From Shimia sp. Alg240-R146 (lineage in GTDB: Bacteria > Pseudomonadota > Alphaproteobacteria > Rhodobacterales > Rhodobacteraceae), in the NCBI RefSeq assembly GCF_947331465.1, contig NZ_CAMZOK010000003.1, positions 434,001 through 498,000 on the forward strand: a stretch of 64,000 bases of DNA, in the 5' to 3' direction. Under the pieces are notes generated by a model that saw nothing but the letters and a program-made list of their open reading frames with translations, ran no database searches and had not been told where the DNA came from. Both the position numbers and the translations under genes were made by a program. Below, piece by piece: positions 18,206 through 27,375 of the stretch (position 1 is the stretch's first letter; each line of letters starts with the position of its first letter).

Positions 18206-18603
18206 CAATCCCGCACCTGGTCTATCGGTGATGCGATTTCCACGATGCAACCATTCATATCCCGTACATAGGCCACAACCTGACCCCAAGGTTTTGTCTC
18301 GGGCGCCGTCACAGGTGTGCAGCCTTCCTCGACAGCTTTGGCGAAACCTCCCGCCACGTCGTCAGTGACGAAACAGATCTCCCACCCCGCAGGCACTGCC
18401 GCCTTTTCATTGGGCGCAAAGGCCAGCCCATTCATCTCCGCCGCGCTGTCGGCGGCAAATGCCAGTGCGGTATCCCCTGTGTCCATCTCTGCATAAAGGT
18501 TGCTCTCATGCACAAAGCGCTGCGTCAGGCCAAATGCGGTTTCGTAGAATGCGACCGTCGCGGGCACATCAGCTACATAAATGATTGTGTATCCAAGTTT
18601 CAT
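18205..18603 (-). CDS. VOC/glyoxalase superfamily protein
   Basis: 132 residues with a single VOC domain: LGYTIIYVADVPATVAFYETAFG at the start, DTGDTALAFA in the middle and YVRDMNGCIVEIASP at the end. The family covers glyoxalase I, dioxygenases and antibiotic-resistance proteins, so a substrate cannot be given. The ATG at 18603 follows TGAGGGC; the longer open frame reads into promoter-like sequence. It is cotranslated with the DUF1801 gene. Confidence 0.8.
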   Translation of the reverse strand: MKLGYTIIYVADVPATVAFYETAFGLTQRFVHESNLYAEMDTGDTALAFAADSAAEMNGLAFAPNEKAAVPAGWEICFVTDDVAGGFAKAVEEGCTPVTAPETKPWGQVVAYVRDMNGCIVEIASPIDQVRD

Positions 18604-18655
18604 GCCCTCACCGTACCGTGGCCCATGTCTCCGATCTTGAACAAATCGGACATCA

Positions 18656-19459
18656 TCAAAATTGACCTGCCGCGCCAAACAATCCCTGCCCAGATCCGGC
18701 CACATCCGGCAAAATCAACTCCGGTGGCACGCGTCCGGGCGAAATCCCTCCAAACCGCCGCACCGCACGGCTCAGATGCGCCTGATCGGCAAAGCCCGCT
18801 TCAAACGCCACCTCGCTCAGCGCCACACCGCCCCGCGCCGCCAACCGCAACGCGCGATGAAAGCGCACCAATCCGATGTATGTCTTCACCCCAAGCCCGA
18901 CTGAGCTTTGAAACAGTCGGCCCAAATGCCGCGCCGTGACACCAACCCGCGCCGCCAACTCCACAACACTGACCCGTCCGCCAGTCAGGTGTATCTGCTG
19001 TACCGTCCGTGCAACGCGAGCATCCACATCCTGATGCGCCAAGACATCTGGCACATCCAATAATCCCGCGCGCAGCTCTGCTTCACAGGGTGCCATATCC
19101 ACCAATTCCGCCAAGGCCGGCACCAATGTCACAGCCTCTGCCCCGCGCCGCACCTGATCCTTTGCCGTTCCTATTGCGTTGCCCCACACCGCGATCCCGC
19201 GCTCTGGCCGCATCCGCACACCAACCCAGCCATCGCCCGCCGCATAGCGTATTTCATAAGGCTGCGTCGCTGGCCCCGTAACCACTGGCTGAACCGTGCC
19301 CCTTTGGTCTTCACGAAACCGCAAAATCAAATCACACCGCCCGTCTGGCAGGATAACTCCACGGCCCGAAGATGTGGCAACATAGGACCACACCGCCTCG
19401 ACCGAACGCGACTGTTGTGGAGTGACAATCGCCTCTGAATATCCTCTTGGTATCGGCAA
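18656..19459 (-). CDS. AraC family transcriptional regulator
   Basis: 267 residues. The C-terminal third (about residues 155-255) is an AraC-type double helix-turn-helix with ARVGVTARHLGRLFQSSVG and ALSEVAFEAGFADQAHLSRAVRRFGGISPGR. The N-terminal part resembles the domain found in AraC regulators of stress or ligand response. A TTG start at 19459 lies 7 bases after AAAGGG. It is upstream of and codirectional with the VOC and DUF1801 genes, its possible targets. Confidence 0.82.
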   Translation of the reverse strand: MPIPRGYSEAIVTPQQSRSVEAVWSYVATSSGRGVILPDGRCDLILRFREDQRGTVQPVVTGPATQPYEIRYAAGDGWVGVRMRPERGIAVWGNAIGTAKDQVRRGAEAVTLVPALAELVDMAPCEAELRAGLLDVPDVLAHQDVDARVARTVQQIHLTGGRVSVVELAARVGVTARHLGRLFQSSVGLGVKTYIGLVRFHRALRLAARGGVALSEVAFEAGFADQAHLSRAVRRFGGISPGRVPPELILPDVAGSGQGLFGAAGQF

Positions 19460-19658
19460 ATCTGCGCCCTTTCTTGGTCACCTTGCCATCTTGGCGCGGC
19501 TGTCCCAAAGGTCAAATCCCAAGTTTCACCAACAGCTTGCCCGCCCGCAGTCGTCGCCCTAGGGTGGCGGAAACTGCAACAGGATAAATCCAATCTCCGC
19601 CCAGCCAAACATTCCCCGTTCGATCTTTCAAACTTGGAAGACCAAAGACGTCACCGCA

Positions 19659-20402
19659 ATGGACCGCCCGATGCAGCGATGGATTCTGTCGTGGGAAAAA
19701 CAAAACCCCGACTGGCATGTGAACTTCAACGATGATCAGGACTGTCTGGCCCTCGTGAGCGACGTGTTCCCCGAACATCTCGACACCTACATGGCCCTCA
19801 ATCCGGTGGAGCGGTCCGACTTCTGGCGCGTTCTTGTCCTGCTGCACCACGGCGGACTTTACTCCGATGCAGACACAATCTGCCGCACACCGCTCTCAAG
19901 CTGGATCGATCCGCGTGACGAAGCAGTGATCGGCATCGACGGTGACTACCTTAACAAATTCCCCAACTGGCAGCCCACCGGTCACGTGGCATCCGGCGGC
20001 GCCTACAACCTTGATCTGTGGTGGCGCGACAACGTCGTGGCTTTCTCCAACTGGACCTTCGCTTTCAAACCCGGCCACGAAATCCTGGCCGAAACCGCGC
20101 GCCGCATTGCAATCAACGCGCATGACCCGTTTTTCACCCGCGACCATCCCGACTGGACCATCAAGAAAACCGGCCCCGGTGTGCTGACGGATGTGATCTA
20201 CGACTGGCTTTCCGAGCGCGGCCATTCTGCCCCCGATCTGGTGCGCCACTTGCGCAAAGAGCGGTCCATCCTGATCGACGGCGTGCGGTTTGTGGACCGC
20301 CCCGCCCTGCATTGGCGCGAGGTCAAACATTTCGGCATGGGCAGCTGGAAACCCATGTCGATTGTGGTCGCTTGGCGCAAACTGTCCCGTCACTGGCAAT
20401 AA
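19659..20402 (+). CDS. GT32-type glycosyltransferase (DXD motif); true start probably upstream
   Basis: From the first ATG there are 247 residues with the sugar-transferase DXD region (VERSDFWRVLVLLHHGGLYSDADTI) typical of GT32/OCH1-like and capsular sugar transferases. The conserved family N-terminus is missing from this reading but is present in the same frame immediately upstream: IPRSIFQTWKTKDVT is encoded at 19611-19655, before the ATG. The frame is open back to a stop at 19560-19562 and has no ATG, GTG or TTG, so translation may begin at a rare ATC, ATT or ATA (19584-19611), or the 5' end has been altered. Confidence 0.78.
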   Translation: MDRPMQRWILSWEKQNPDWHVNFNDDQDCLALVSDVFPEHLDTYMALNPVERSDFWRVLVLLHHGGLYSDADTICRTPLSSWIDPRDEAVIGIDGDYLNKFPNWQPTGHVASGGAYNLDLWWRDNVVAFSNWTFAFKPGHEILAETARRIAINAHDPFFTRDHPDWTIKKTGPGVLTDVIYDWLSERGHSAPDLVRHLRKERSILIDGVRFVDRPALHWREVKHFGMGSWKPMSIVVAWRKLSRHWQ

Positions 20403-20419
20403 ACCCCGCCGCGCGGCAC

Positions 20420-20962
20420 CTAGCTGCCAATCGTCAAATGCGCCAACAATTCCGCCGCATTCCTGACCTCAAAGCGCTTGAGCAACCGCGCCCGCACGTC
20501 CTCAACAGTTCGCGGGCTTAACCCCAACTCCCGCGCGATCTCCTTGCTGGTCATCCCGCGTCCCAAGCCGCCAACCACCTGCCGCTCCCGCTGGCTTAGC
20601 GACACAGGCGGGCCGTCGTGAATGACCGCAAAGCTCATCACCAGTCTCGCGAGAGGCTCCGCGGGAGTCAGCGTTTGCGCCCGAAACCGGCACCAGATCT
20701 GGCCGCCATCAGCCCGCCGCATCATGCGCTCATCGCTATAGGCATTGTCGCGCCGCAACGGCGCCATCCCAATATCGCGTACCTGCTCAAACTCGGCTGT
20801 GCTGTCATACAGCAGCCGAAACGATTGCCCCACCAACGCGTGTCGCGCATAGCCCAACATCTCGGCAAAGCTGCGGTTACAGGCCCTGATCACCCGATGT
20901 TCGGTCACCACTATCCCCACCGGCGCGGCCTCATAGGCCAGCATATCCCAATCCATGACCAT
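20420..20962 (-). CDS. PAS-LuxR transcriptional regulator
   Basis: 180 residues: a PAS domain (about 8-105, with FAEMLGYARHALVGQSF) followed by a LuxR/GerE helix-turn-helix (about 118-178, LSQRERQVVGGLGRGMTSKEIARELGLS...). It probably senses a small ligand or redox state and binds palindromic DNA. It is divergent from the M20 hydrolase and ABC transporter genes, and a striking palindrome lies between them, which suggests it controls that transport operon and itself. Confidence 0.88.
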   Translation of the reverse strand: MVMDWDMLAYEAAPVGIVVTEHRVIRACNRSFAEMLGYARHALVGQSFRLLYDSTAEFEQVRDIGMAPLRRDNAYSDERMMRRADGGQIWCRFRAQTLTPAEPLARLVMSFAVIHDGPPVSLSQRERQVVGGLGRGMTSKEIARELGLSPRTVEDVRARLLKRFEVRNAAELLAHLTIGS

Positions 20963-20974
20963 CCCCTTCTCAGA

Positions 20975-21003
20975 CCGTAATCCTACGGTATTGATACCGT
21001 AGC
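20975..21003. promoter_or_regulatory. overlapping palindromes, candidate PAS-LuxR operator
   Basis: Arms CTACGGTAT (20984-20992) and ATACCGTAG (20995-21003) are perfect inverted repeats separated by TG. A third half-site, ACCGTA at 20975-20980, pairs with TACGGT at 20985-20990 to form a second overlapping palindrome. The array is in the 95-bp gap between the divergent regulator and the M20 gene, 12 bases from the regulator's start. Length and symmetry suit a LuxR-type dimer. Confidence 0.6.
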
Positions 21004-21057
21004 CCTGCGCAAGCCATGCTGTCCTATCTTTTGTTCATAGCTTTCTCGGGGTCCCAC

Positions 21058-22350
21058 ATGCCAATTGACACCGACCGCCTGATGATCCGCATTCAATCCA
21101 TGCGTGACGAGTTGACCCAACTCACCCAAGACCTGATCCGCATCCCAACGCTCAACCCACCGGGCGACTGCTACCGCGACATCTGCGACTATCTCGACAC
21201 GCGGCTGACCCGCCACGGCTTTGACACCCAACTGATCCGCGCCCACGGCGCCCCGGGCGACAGCGACAAATATCCCCGCTGGAACATCGTCGCCCGCAAG
21301 ACGGGCCGCCATCCTGGCGACTGCGTGCATTTCAACAGCCACACCGACGTGGTCGAGGTCGGCCACGGCTGGACCTTTGACCCCTTTGGTGGCGAGGTTC
21401 ACGACGGCAAAATCTACGGGCGCGGCGCCTGTGACATGAAGGGCGGACTTGCCGCCTCCATCATCGCTGCCGAAGCTTTCATTGCGGAATTCCCGGACTT
21501 CTCGGGCGCCATCGAAATCTCCGGCACCGCGGACGAAGAATCCGGCGGGTACGGCGGCGTGGCGCATCTTGCAGAAAAAGGCTTCTTTGCCCCCGAACGT
21601 GTGCAGCACGTGATCATCCCCGAGCCATTGAACAAAGACCGCATCTGCCTTGGCCATCGCGGCGGCTGGTGGGCGGAAATCGAAACCTTCGGTGAAATCG
21701 CCCATGGTTCCATGCCCTTCCTAGGGGACTGCGCTGTGCGCCATATGGGCGCTGTCTTGGACAAATTTGAAACCGATCTCTTCCCCGCCATGGCCGCCCG
21801 CCACACCGACATGCCGGTGGTGCCCGAAGGCGCGCGGTCTTCGACCATGAACATCAATTCGATCCACGGCGGCCAACCCGAACAGCCCGCAGACTACACC
21901 GGTCTGCCCGCCCACTGCGTGCCTGACAGTTGTCGCATCGTCATCGACCGCCGCTATCTGGCCGAGGAAAACCACGCGCAAGTCTCGGGCGAAGTGCAAA
22001 AGCTGTTGCAAGACCTCGCGGAAAACCGCCAAAACTTCCGCTTTGAAATGCGCGAAATTAACCACGTCGCGCCCTCTATGACGGACCGTGCCGCGCCTGT
22101 GGTCTCCACTGTGGACCGCGCCATTCATGACGTTCTGGGCAAGGCGCCCGACTATGTCGCAAGCCCCGGAACCTACGACCAAAAGCACATCGACCGCATC
22201 GGCAAACTGAAGAATTGCATCGCTTATGGTCCCGGAATCCTTGAGTTGGCGCACAAACCGGACGAATATATCGGAATAGACGACATGATCGACAGCGCCA
22301 AAGTCATGGCCCACAGCCTGACTCAGCTGCTTTTGCCACAAACAGAATAA
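21058..22350 (+). CDS. M20 family metallohydrolase (ArgE/DapE type)
   Basis: 430 residues from the ATG at 21058 (MPIDTDRL); an upstream ATG at 21016 would add an unlike hydrophobic stretch that overlaps the promoter. Metal-site motifs are HTDVVE, GACDMKGG and DEESGGYGG, as in ArgE/DapE deacylases. It hydrolyses an amide or N-acyl bond in the cytoplasm. It is followed 24 bases later by a periplasmic binding protein, so it likely processes the imported compound. Confidence 0.82.
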   Translation: MPIDTDRLMIRIQSMRDELTQLTQDLIRIPTLNPPGDCYRDICDYLDTRLTRHGFDTQLIRAHGAPGDSDKYPRWNIVARKTGRHPGDCVHFNSHTDVVEVGHGWTFDPFGGEVHDGKIYGRGACDMKGGLAASIIAAEAFIAEFPDFSGAIEISGTADEESGGYGGVAHLAEKGFFAPERVQHVIIPEPLNKDRICLGHRGGWWAEIETFGEIAHGSMPFLGDCAVRHMGAVLDKFETDLFPAMAARHTDMPVVPEGARSSTMNINSIHGGQPEQPADYTGLPAHCVPDSCRIVIDRRYLAEENHAQVSGEVQKLLQDLAENRQNFRFEMREINHVAPSMTDRAAPVVSTVDRAIHDVLGKAPDYVASPGTYDQKHIDRIGKLKNCIAYGPGILELAHKPDEYIGIDDMIDSAKVMAHSLTQLLLPQTE

Positions 22351-22374
22351 AAATAACGATTAGGGAGAGAGACA

Positions 22375-23850
22375 ATGAAACATCGCACGTTCCTGCTGGC
22401 CAGCGCCTTGCCACTCGCGCTCGCCACCGCCGTTTCGGCCCAGACCGACATCACTGTCGCGCTTCAGCTTGAGCCACCCCACCTCGACCCAACCTCCGCC
22501 GCCGCGGGCGCCATCGACTCGGTGCTTTATTCCAACGTGTTCGAAGGCCTCACCCGCTTTGCCTCTGACGGCGCGGTCATTCCGGGCCTCGCCAAAAGCT
22601 GGGACATCTCTGATGACGGGTTGACCTACACTTTCATGCTCAACGACGGCGTGACTTTCCACGATGGCAGCGCCATGGACGGCGACGACGTCAAATTCTC
22701 GCTGGACCGCGCCCGCGCCGAGGACAGCGTGAACGCGCAAAAGGCACTTTTTGCCGGCATCTCTGACGTGTCCGTCATGGATCCGATGACGGTCAAAGTC
22801 ACTCTGTCCGAGCCAAACGGCAATTTCCTCTTCAACATGGCATGGGGTGATGCGGTGATCGTCGCACCCGAAAGCATCGAGGGCATCAAATCCACGCCCA
22901 TCGGCACCGGCGCGTTCAAATTCACCAACTGGGTGCAGGGTGACAAAATTGAACTGACCCGCAACGACGCCTATTGGGGCACACCGGCTGTGCTGACGGA
23001 TGTCACGTTCAAATTCATCTCCGATCCTACGGCGGCGATGTCGGCAGTTATGGCCGAGGACGTTGACGTTTTTGCCGGTTTCCCAACCCCCGAGGCGCTG
23101 CCTCAGTTTGAGGCAGACCCGCGCTTTCAGGTGATCGTCGGCAACTCCGAAGGCGAAACCATCCTGTCGACCAACAACAAGATGCCGCCGCTGGACAACG
23201 TCAAAGTGCGCAAGGCCATCGCCCACGCGATTGACCGTCAGGCAATCATCGACGGCGCCATGTTTGGCCTTGGAACTCCGATTGGCACGCATTTCGCCCC
23301 CCATCACCCGGACTACGTCGACCTGACCGGATCGTCGAATTATGACCCGGCGCTCGCTGTGAAACTACTGGCCGAGGCAGGCTTTCCGGACGGGTTCACC
23401 ACGACGCTGAAGCTGCCGCCGCCCTCCTATGCCCGTCGCGGCGGCGAAATCATCGCGGCTCAGTTGCGCTCTGTCGGCATTGAGACCGAAATCAGCAATC
23501 TGGAGTGGGCGCAGTGGCTTGAACAAGTGTTCCGTGGCAAGGACTTCGGCCTGACCATTGTCAGCCACACCGAACCCTTTGACATCGGCATCTACGCGCG
23601 GCCCGATTACTATTTCCAGTACGACAACCCCGAGTTCCAGCAGGTCATGGAAACCCTGAACAAGGCGACCAAACCCGCGGAACGCTCCGCTTTGCTGGTC
23701 ATCGCGCAAAAAATGATCTCGCAGGACTACGTGAACGGATACTTGTTCCAGCTCGCCTTCCCAACTGTCGCAAAGGCAGATGTTCAAGGCCTTTGGGAAA
23801 ACGCACCCACACAGGCCACAGACCTGACAGCCGTTAGCTGGGCTGACTAA
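22375..23850 (+). CDS. ABC transporter substrate-binding protein, family 5 (DppA/OppA type)
   Basis: 491 residues with a signal peptide (cleavage near Ala22) and the family 5 pattern: LEPPHLDPT, VFEGLTRFASDGAVIPGLAKSW, LNDGVTFHDGS and RKAIAHAIDRQ. It captures a peptide or peptide-like ligand for the permeases at 26428-28193. An AGGGAGAGA ribosome site precedes the ATG. A hairpin terminator follows, so the permease genes are not simply continuous with it. Confidence 0.88.
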   Translation: MKHRTFLLASALPLALATAVSAQTDITVALQLEPPHLDPTSAAAGAIDSVLYSNVFEGLTRFASDGAVIPGLAKSWDISDDGLTYTFMLNDGVTFHDGSAMDGDDVKFSLDRARAEDSVNAQKALFAGISDVSVMDPMTVKVTLSEPNGNFLFNMAWGDAVIVAPESIEGIKSTPIGTGAFKFTNWVQGDKIELTRNDAYWGTPAVLTDVTFKFISDPTAAMSAVMAEDVDVFAGFPTPEALPQFEADPRFQVIVGNSEGETILSTNNKMPPLDNVKVRKAIAHAIDRQAIIDGAMFGLGTPIGTHFAPHHPDYVDLTGSSNYDPALAVKLLAEAGFPDGFTTTLKLPPPSYARRGGEIIAAQLRSVGIETEISNLEWAQWLEQVFRGKDFGLTIVSHTEPFDIGIYARPDYYFQYDNPEFQQVMETLNKATKPAERSALLVIAQKMISQDYVNGYLFQLAFPTVAKADVQGLWENAPTQATDLTAVSWAD

Positions 23851-23857
23851 CACTCCC

Positions 23858-23907
23858 GGCGTCGGCGGTGTTCGGGACCCTTCCCCCGACCCGCCGGCGT
23901 TTTTACT
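23858..23907 (+). terminator. hairpin terminator after the peptide-type SBP gene
   Basis: GCGTCGGCGGTGTTCGGG pairs imperfectly with CCCCGACCCGCCGGCG, with a short loop around ACCCTTC, and is followed by TTTTTA. It begins about 8 bases after the SBP stop and ends before the cupin gene, so much of the message probably ends here. Confidence 0.6.
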
Positions 23908-23923
23908 TCTCAAAGGTGCGACT

Positions 23924-24331
23924 ATGCTTGAACTGACCCCTGCCGGTGCCACACCGACCCGCACAGGCCCCGCCGACTATTTCACCGGCAATGTGCGCCT
24001 TGATGTAATCACCGAAAGCCGCCCACCGTCACAGGTTTTCGCCGCCCGCGTCACCTTTGACCCGGGCGCGCGCACCGCGTGGCACACCCATCCCGTCGGG
24101 CAAATCCTGCATGTTGTGTCAGGGTGCGGTCTGATTGCGCTGCGCGGCGAAGCCCCCCGCGTGATCCGTCCCGGCGACAGCATCTGGATCGAACCCGGTG
24201 TTGAGCACTGGCACGGCGCAGGGCCTGAAACCGGCATGTGCCACATCGCCATTCAAGACGTTTTAGACGGGTCCGGCGCTGATTGGCTCGACCATGTCAG
24301 CGACGACGATTACCTCACACCGCCTGCCTGA
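23924..24331 (+). CDS. small cupin-fold protein
   Basis: 135 residues with one cupin barrel: WHTHPVGQILHVVSGCG (metal histidines) and IRPGDSIWIEPGVEHWHGAG. The usual glutamate of the first cupin motif is replaced here by Gln. The family includes carboxymuconolactone- and mandelonitrile-type enzymes and sensors; its role is unknown. It ends 13 bases from the stop of the opposing membrane-protein gene. Confidence 0.75.
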   Translation: MLELTPAGATPTRTGPADYFTGNVRLDVITESRPPSQVFAARVTFDPGARTAWHTHPVGQILHVVSGCGLIALRGEAPRVIRPGDSIWIEPGVEHWHGAGPETGMCHIAIQDVLDGSGADWLDHVSDDDYLTPPA

Positions 24332-24344
24332 CATGCGGGTGCCG

Positions 24345-26279
24345 TCAAGGATAGCTGACTCCCAGCGACCCGATATCGATCACGTCAGCGACGGTGACCC
24401 CAAAGGGCGGCAATTCCTCTTGGAGGAACTCGTCACCAAAAATCGACCCGTACCGCGCCTCCCATTGCGCCCACAGCTTGTCCATCGCACAATTGTGCGC
24501 CAGCGTGAGCGGATCAACCACCCCCACGCCAATGCCGCGATCATACTCCGCCAGCATCGCGCCAAGTCGTGCCCGCGACAGGTTCACGACTTTGTCGGCG
24601 AAACTCGCGAAATTCGATTCCCGAAGCAAGGATTGCGCGATGTCACCACTGACCTCGGCGGCAAACCCTTTCTGAGCATAGGGATTGGCTTGCAAAGCGA
24701 CCTGAACCTGCGGCTTCAAAATCTTCAAAGTCGGGTTCGACCCCAGACCAACATACAGCGGATTGGCGGCCCCGTTCACCGTCTCCTCTCCATAGATCAG
24801 CGGCACCGTGACCGGTGTTTCAAAGTCCCAACAGGCCATGGCAAAATCCGGCACCTGCGCCCGGATGATGTCTTCAGACGCCGACAAAAAGGCGCGGTTC
24901 CAAGCCAGTTCCATCATTGGCGTGCTTGCACGGCGCGATTTCTGAATGCCGCGCAGGTGTTCCATGATGCCAATGCCGCCTTCCAGTTCGACCGAGAAGC
25001 CTGCGCGCAACAGACCCACATCGTCCGCATTCAGCGACGACACGGGCCGGCGTGCCAACAAGCTGCGCACGGAAGTATCCGCCTGTTTAGCCACAAAGGT
25101 CGCCTTGGCGTCGCGTTCCGCTTGAAGATCCGCGACCACAGCCTCCAGCCTGCGCACCACCAAAGCGTCCTGATCCCTGGTTGGCAATTCCCGCACCAGG
25201 GCAAGCGCCAGCGAATAATGCGACAAGGCCTTATCGACCAAGTCAGCCCGCCGCGCCATCGCGCCCGCAGCCTCCAAGAGCGACGCCTTGGGTCTCTGCT
25301 CGGCCAGAATTTTCTCGATTGCCGTGTGGGCGGCCTGCGCGTCCTCGCGCCGTCGTGCTTCCGATCCGGTCTGGCGCTGCGGATCCTCCGCATCCTGCAT
25401 CTTGATCATCAAATCGCGGAACTGTTCGGGCGGCAAACCTCGCAAATGCGACAACTCACCGGGCAAATTCACCTGAAACAGCCGATAAGTCAGCGTATCC
25501 ACCGCCTCCGGAATACTCGCCCCGGCATTGGGCAACCAGACAGTCTGATGCCCCTCAATGCCCAGCGCCTTGATGTCCCCGGCAATCGCGATACGGTTGT
25601 CCTGAATATGCACAGTGAACTGGATTTTCTTTTGCTTGGGCTTCAGAAACCCCGTGACCCACGACAACAGACCGGTCAGGTCCACGCCTTGAATCTTCAT
25701 CTCGGGCGGCTTCGCGGCCGACCCGCTGCCCGACAGCAACAGCTTCGCCGCTGTGGTGCCATCCCCCTCCCGTTCACGTCCTTCCGCAGCATTGATCAGA
25801 TCGCGTGCGTTTGGCGTGTTCCCGTCACCCTGCAAGGCTTTGTTGGCAAGACTGATCTTGCTGTCCAGCGCGTCCCGGCGCGACACAAGCAGGCTGGCCA
25901 ACCCGCTGTCCGCGTTGGAAATCTTGCCCGTCGGGTCAATCACTTCGAACGGTGCAACCACAACGCCGCCTTTGTTGGCCGCAGGCTTGAAGACGTTCAG
26001 CATGGCAAGAATGAACAAAGAAACCGCCAGCAGAGCAAAGCTAAAGGTCACCGTCGTTCGCAGGATGGGGGCCGTGTCCTTACCGGCCAATTCCGCCCCA
26101 AGAACAACCGCCAAAACAAGAACAACCGCCACAAGTGCAAGAGTTTTCATGAGCCCGTCCGATACTGGAATGTCATAAGCCGGCAACAGGTAGGCTCCAG
26201 CGCTGACAGCAAACACCACAACGCCGAGAACAACCGGACGGAGGTATCCGTCCGCATTTTTGAAAATACCCAATGCCAA
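24345..26279 (-). CDS. unrecognised 644-residue membrane-anchored protein
   Basis: I do not recognise a family. The N-terminus has three hydrophobic segments (about residues 13-32, 44-62, 74-93); the remaining 550 residues are soluble and mostly helical, with Ala/Arg/Glu-rich stretches (about 285-400) that could form coiled coil. It is an antisense insertion in an ABC transporter region: the binding protein and cupin lie on one side, the permeases on the other. On the plus strand a long open frame overlaps it, but that reading is rich in Arg, Gln and His with no hydrophobic pattern and looks like a shadow. Transcription would start near 26300, divergent from the permease genes. Confidence 0.65.
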   Translation of the reverse strand: MALGIFKNADGYLRPVVLGVVVFAVSAGAYLLPAYDIPVSDGLMKTLALVAVVLVLAVVLGAELAGKDTAPILRTTVTFSFALLAVSLFILAMLNVFKPAANKGGVVVAPFEVIDPTGKISNADSGLASLLVSRRDALDSKISLANKALQGDGNTPNARDLINAAEGREREGDGTTAAKLLLSGSGSAAKPPEMKIQGVDLTGLLSWVTGFLKPKQKKIQFTVHIQDNRIAIAGDIKALGIEGHQTVWLPNAGASIPEAVDTLTYRLFQVNLPGELSHLRGLPPEQFRDLMIKMQDAEDPQRQTGSEARRREDAQAAHTAIEKILAEQRPKASLLEAAGAMARRADLVDKALSHYSLALALVRELPTRDQDALVVRRLEAVVADLQAERDAKATFVAKQADTSVRSLLARRPVSSLNADDVGLLRAGFSVELEGGIGIMEHLRGIQKSRRASTPMMELAWNRAFLSASEDIIRAQVPDFAMACWDFETPVTVPLIYGEETVNGAANPLYVGLGSNPTLKILKPQVQVALQANPYAQKGFAAEVSGDIAQSLLRESNFASFADKVVNLSRARLGAMLAEYDRGIGVGVVDPLTLAHNCAMDKLWAQWEARYGSIFGDEFLQEELPPFGVTVADVIDIGSLGVSYP

Positions 26280-26427
26280 ATGCGCGACCCTGATATGAGG
26301 TCTTCAATGCCAAAACCCTCGCTGAAATGGCACGATTCGTCAACTTTTGCGGGAGTTTCTCCCGGCGCCATCACCCGTGCCCCGGCTTCACAGGGCGCGG
26401 CCTGTGTGTTGGCTTAGGGTGTCCTGA

Positions 26428-27375
26428 ATGCTGCGCTACGCTCTCAAACGTCTGCTGTCGCTGCTGATCAGCCTCGCCGTTGCGTCGATAGTGATATTTG
26501 CGGTGATCGAAATCGCACCCGGTGATCCGGCCAGCTTTATGCTTGGGATGAATGCACAACCCGACACCGTCGCTGCCCTGCGCGCAGAGCTCGGCTTGGA
26601 CGTCTCCAAAACCCAAAGATATCTCAACTGGGTCGGCGGCATGCTGTCGGGTGATTTCGGCACCTCCTACACCTACCGCACGCCGGTGGGCGAGATGATC
26701 AAGGACCGCATCTGGGTCAGCTTGCCCCTCGCGCTCTATGCCCTCACGTTGTCCACACTCATCGCCTTCCCCGTCGGCATCTACGCCGCCGCCCGCCGCG
26801 GCAAACCCGGCGACATGGCCGTGATGGGCGCCACGCAATTTGGCATCGCTGTGCCGAATTTCTGGTTCGCAATGATGCTCGTGCTGATCTTCGCCATCAA
26901 CCTGCGTTGGTTTTCCGCAGGTGGTTTTGCCGGCTGGGACAAAGGCGCGGCGACTGCCCTGAAATCCCTGACCCTGCCCGCCATCGCGCTGGCCCTGCCG
27001 CAATCTGCCATCCTTGCCCGCGTCATGCGCTCGTCGCTGCTCGATATCTTGGGCGAAGACTTCATGCGCACCGCCCGCGCCAAGGGCCTCACCCGCCGGC
27101 AAGCTCTCTTCCGCCACGGCCTACGCAACGCACTCATCCCTGTGCTGACCATCATTGGCATGCAATTCGCGTTCCTGCTCGCTGGCGGCATCATCATCGA
27201 ACAGGTCTTCTTCCTGCCCGGTCTCGGTCGCCTGATCTTTCAGTCCATCTCCGCCCGCGACCTGATCGTGGTGGAAAGCGTGGTCATGCTGCTTGTGTTC
27301 CTTGTGATCATGGTGAACTTCGTCGTTGATCTGGCCTATGCCGCCGTCGACCCACGCCTGAGGGCCCGCACATGA
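26428..27375 (+). CDS. ABC transporter permease, DppB type
   Basis: 315 residues with six membrane segments. The EAA-type coupling loop is DFMRTARAKGLTRRQALFRHGLRNALIP, and the N-terminus MLRYALKRLLSLLISLAVAS is typical of DppB/OppB. It forms the channel with the next gene. The ATG follows AGGGTG and lies 148 bases from the divergent membrane-protein gene; its stop overlaps the next ATG. Confidence 0.9.
   Translation: MLRYALKRLLSLLISLAVASIVIFAVIEIAPGDPASFMLGMNAQPDTVAALRAELGLDVSKTQRYLNWVGGMLSGDFGTSYTYRTPVGEMIKDRIWVSLPLALYALTLSTLIAFPVGIYAAARRGKPGDMAVMGATQFGIAVPNFWFAMMLVLIFAINLRWFSAGGFAGWDKGAATALKSLTLPAIALALPQSAILARVMRSSLLDILGEDFMRTARAKGLTRRQALFRHGLRNALIPVLTIIGMQFAFLLAGGIIIEQVFFLPGLGRLIFQSISARDLIVVESVVMLLVFLVIMVNFVVDLAYAAVDPRLRART

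Noticed and set aside
24294-26417. A 707-codon plus-strand open frame opposite the 644-residue membrane protein
   Set aside because: Its translation is rich in Arg, Gln and His with no hydrophobic or domain pattern, and the minus-strand reading has clear membrane helices. It is a high-GC shadow frame.
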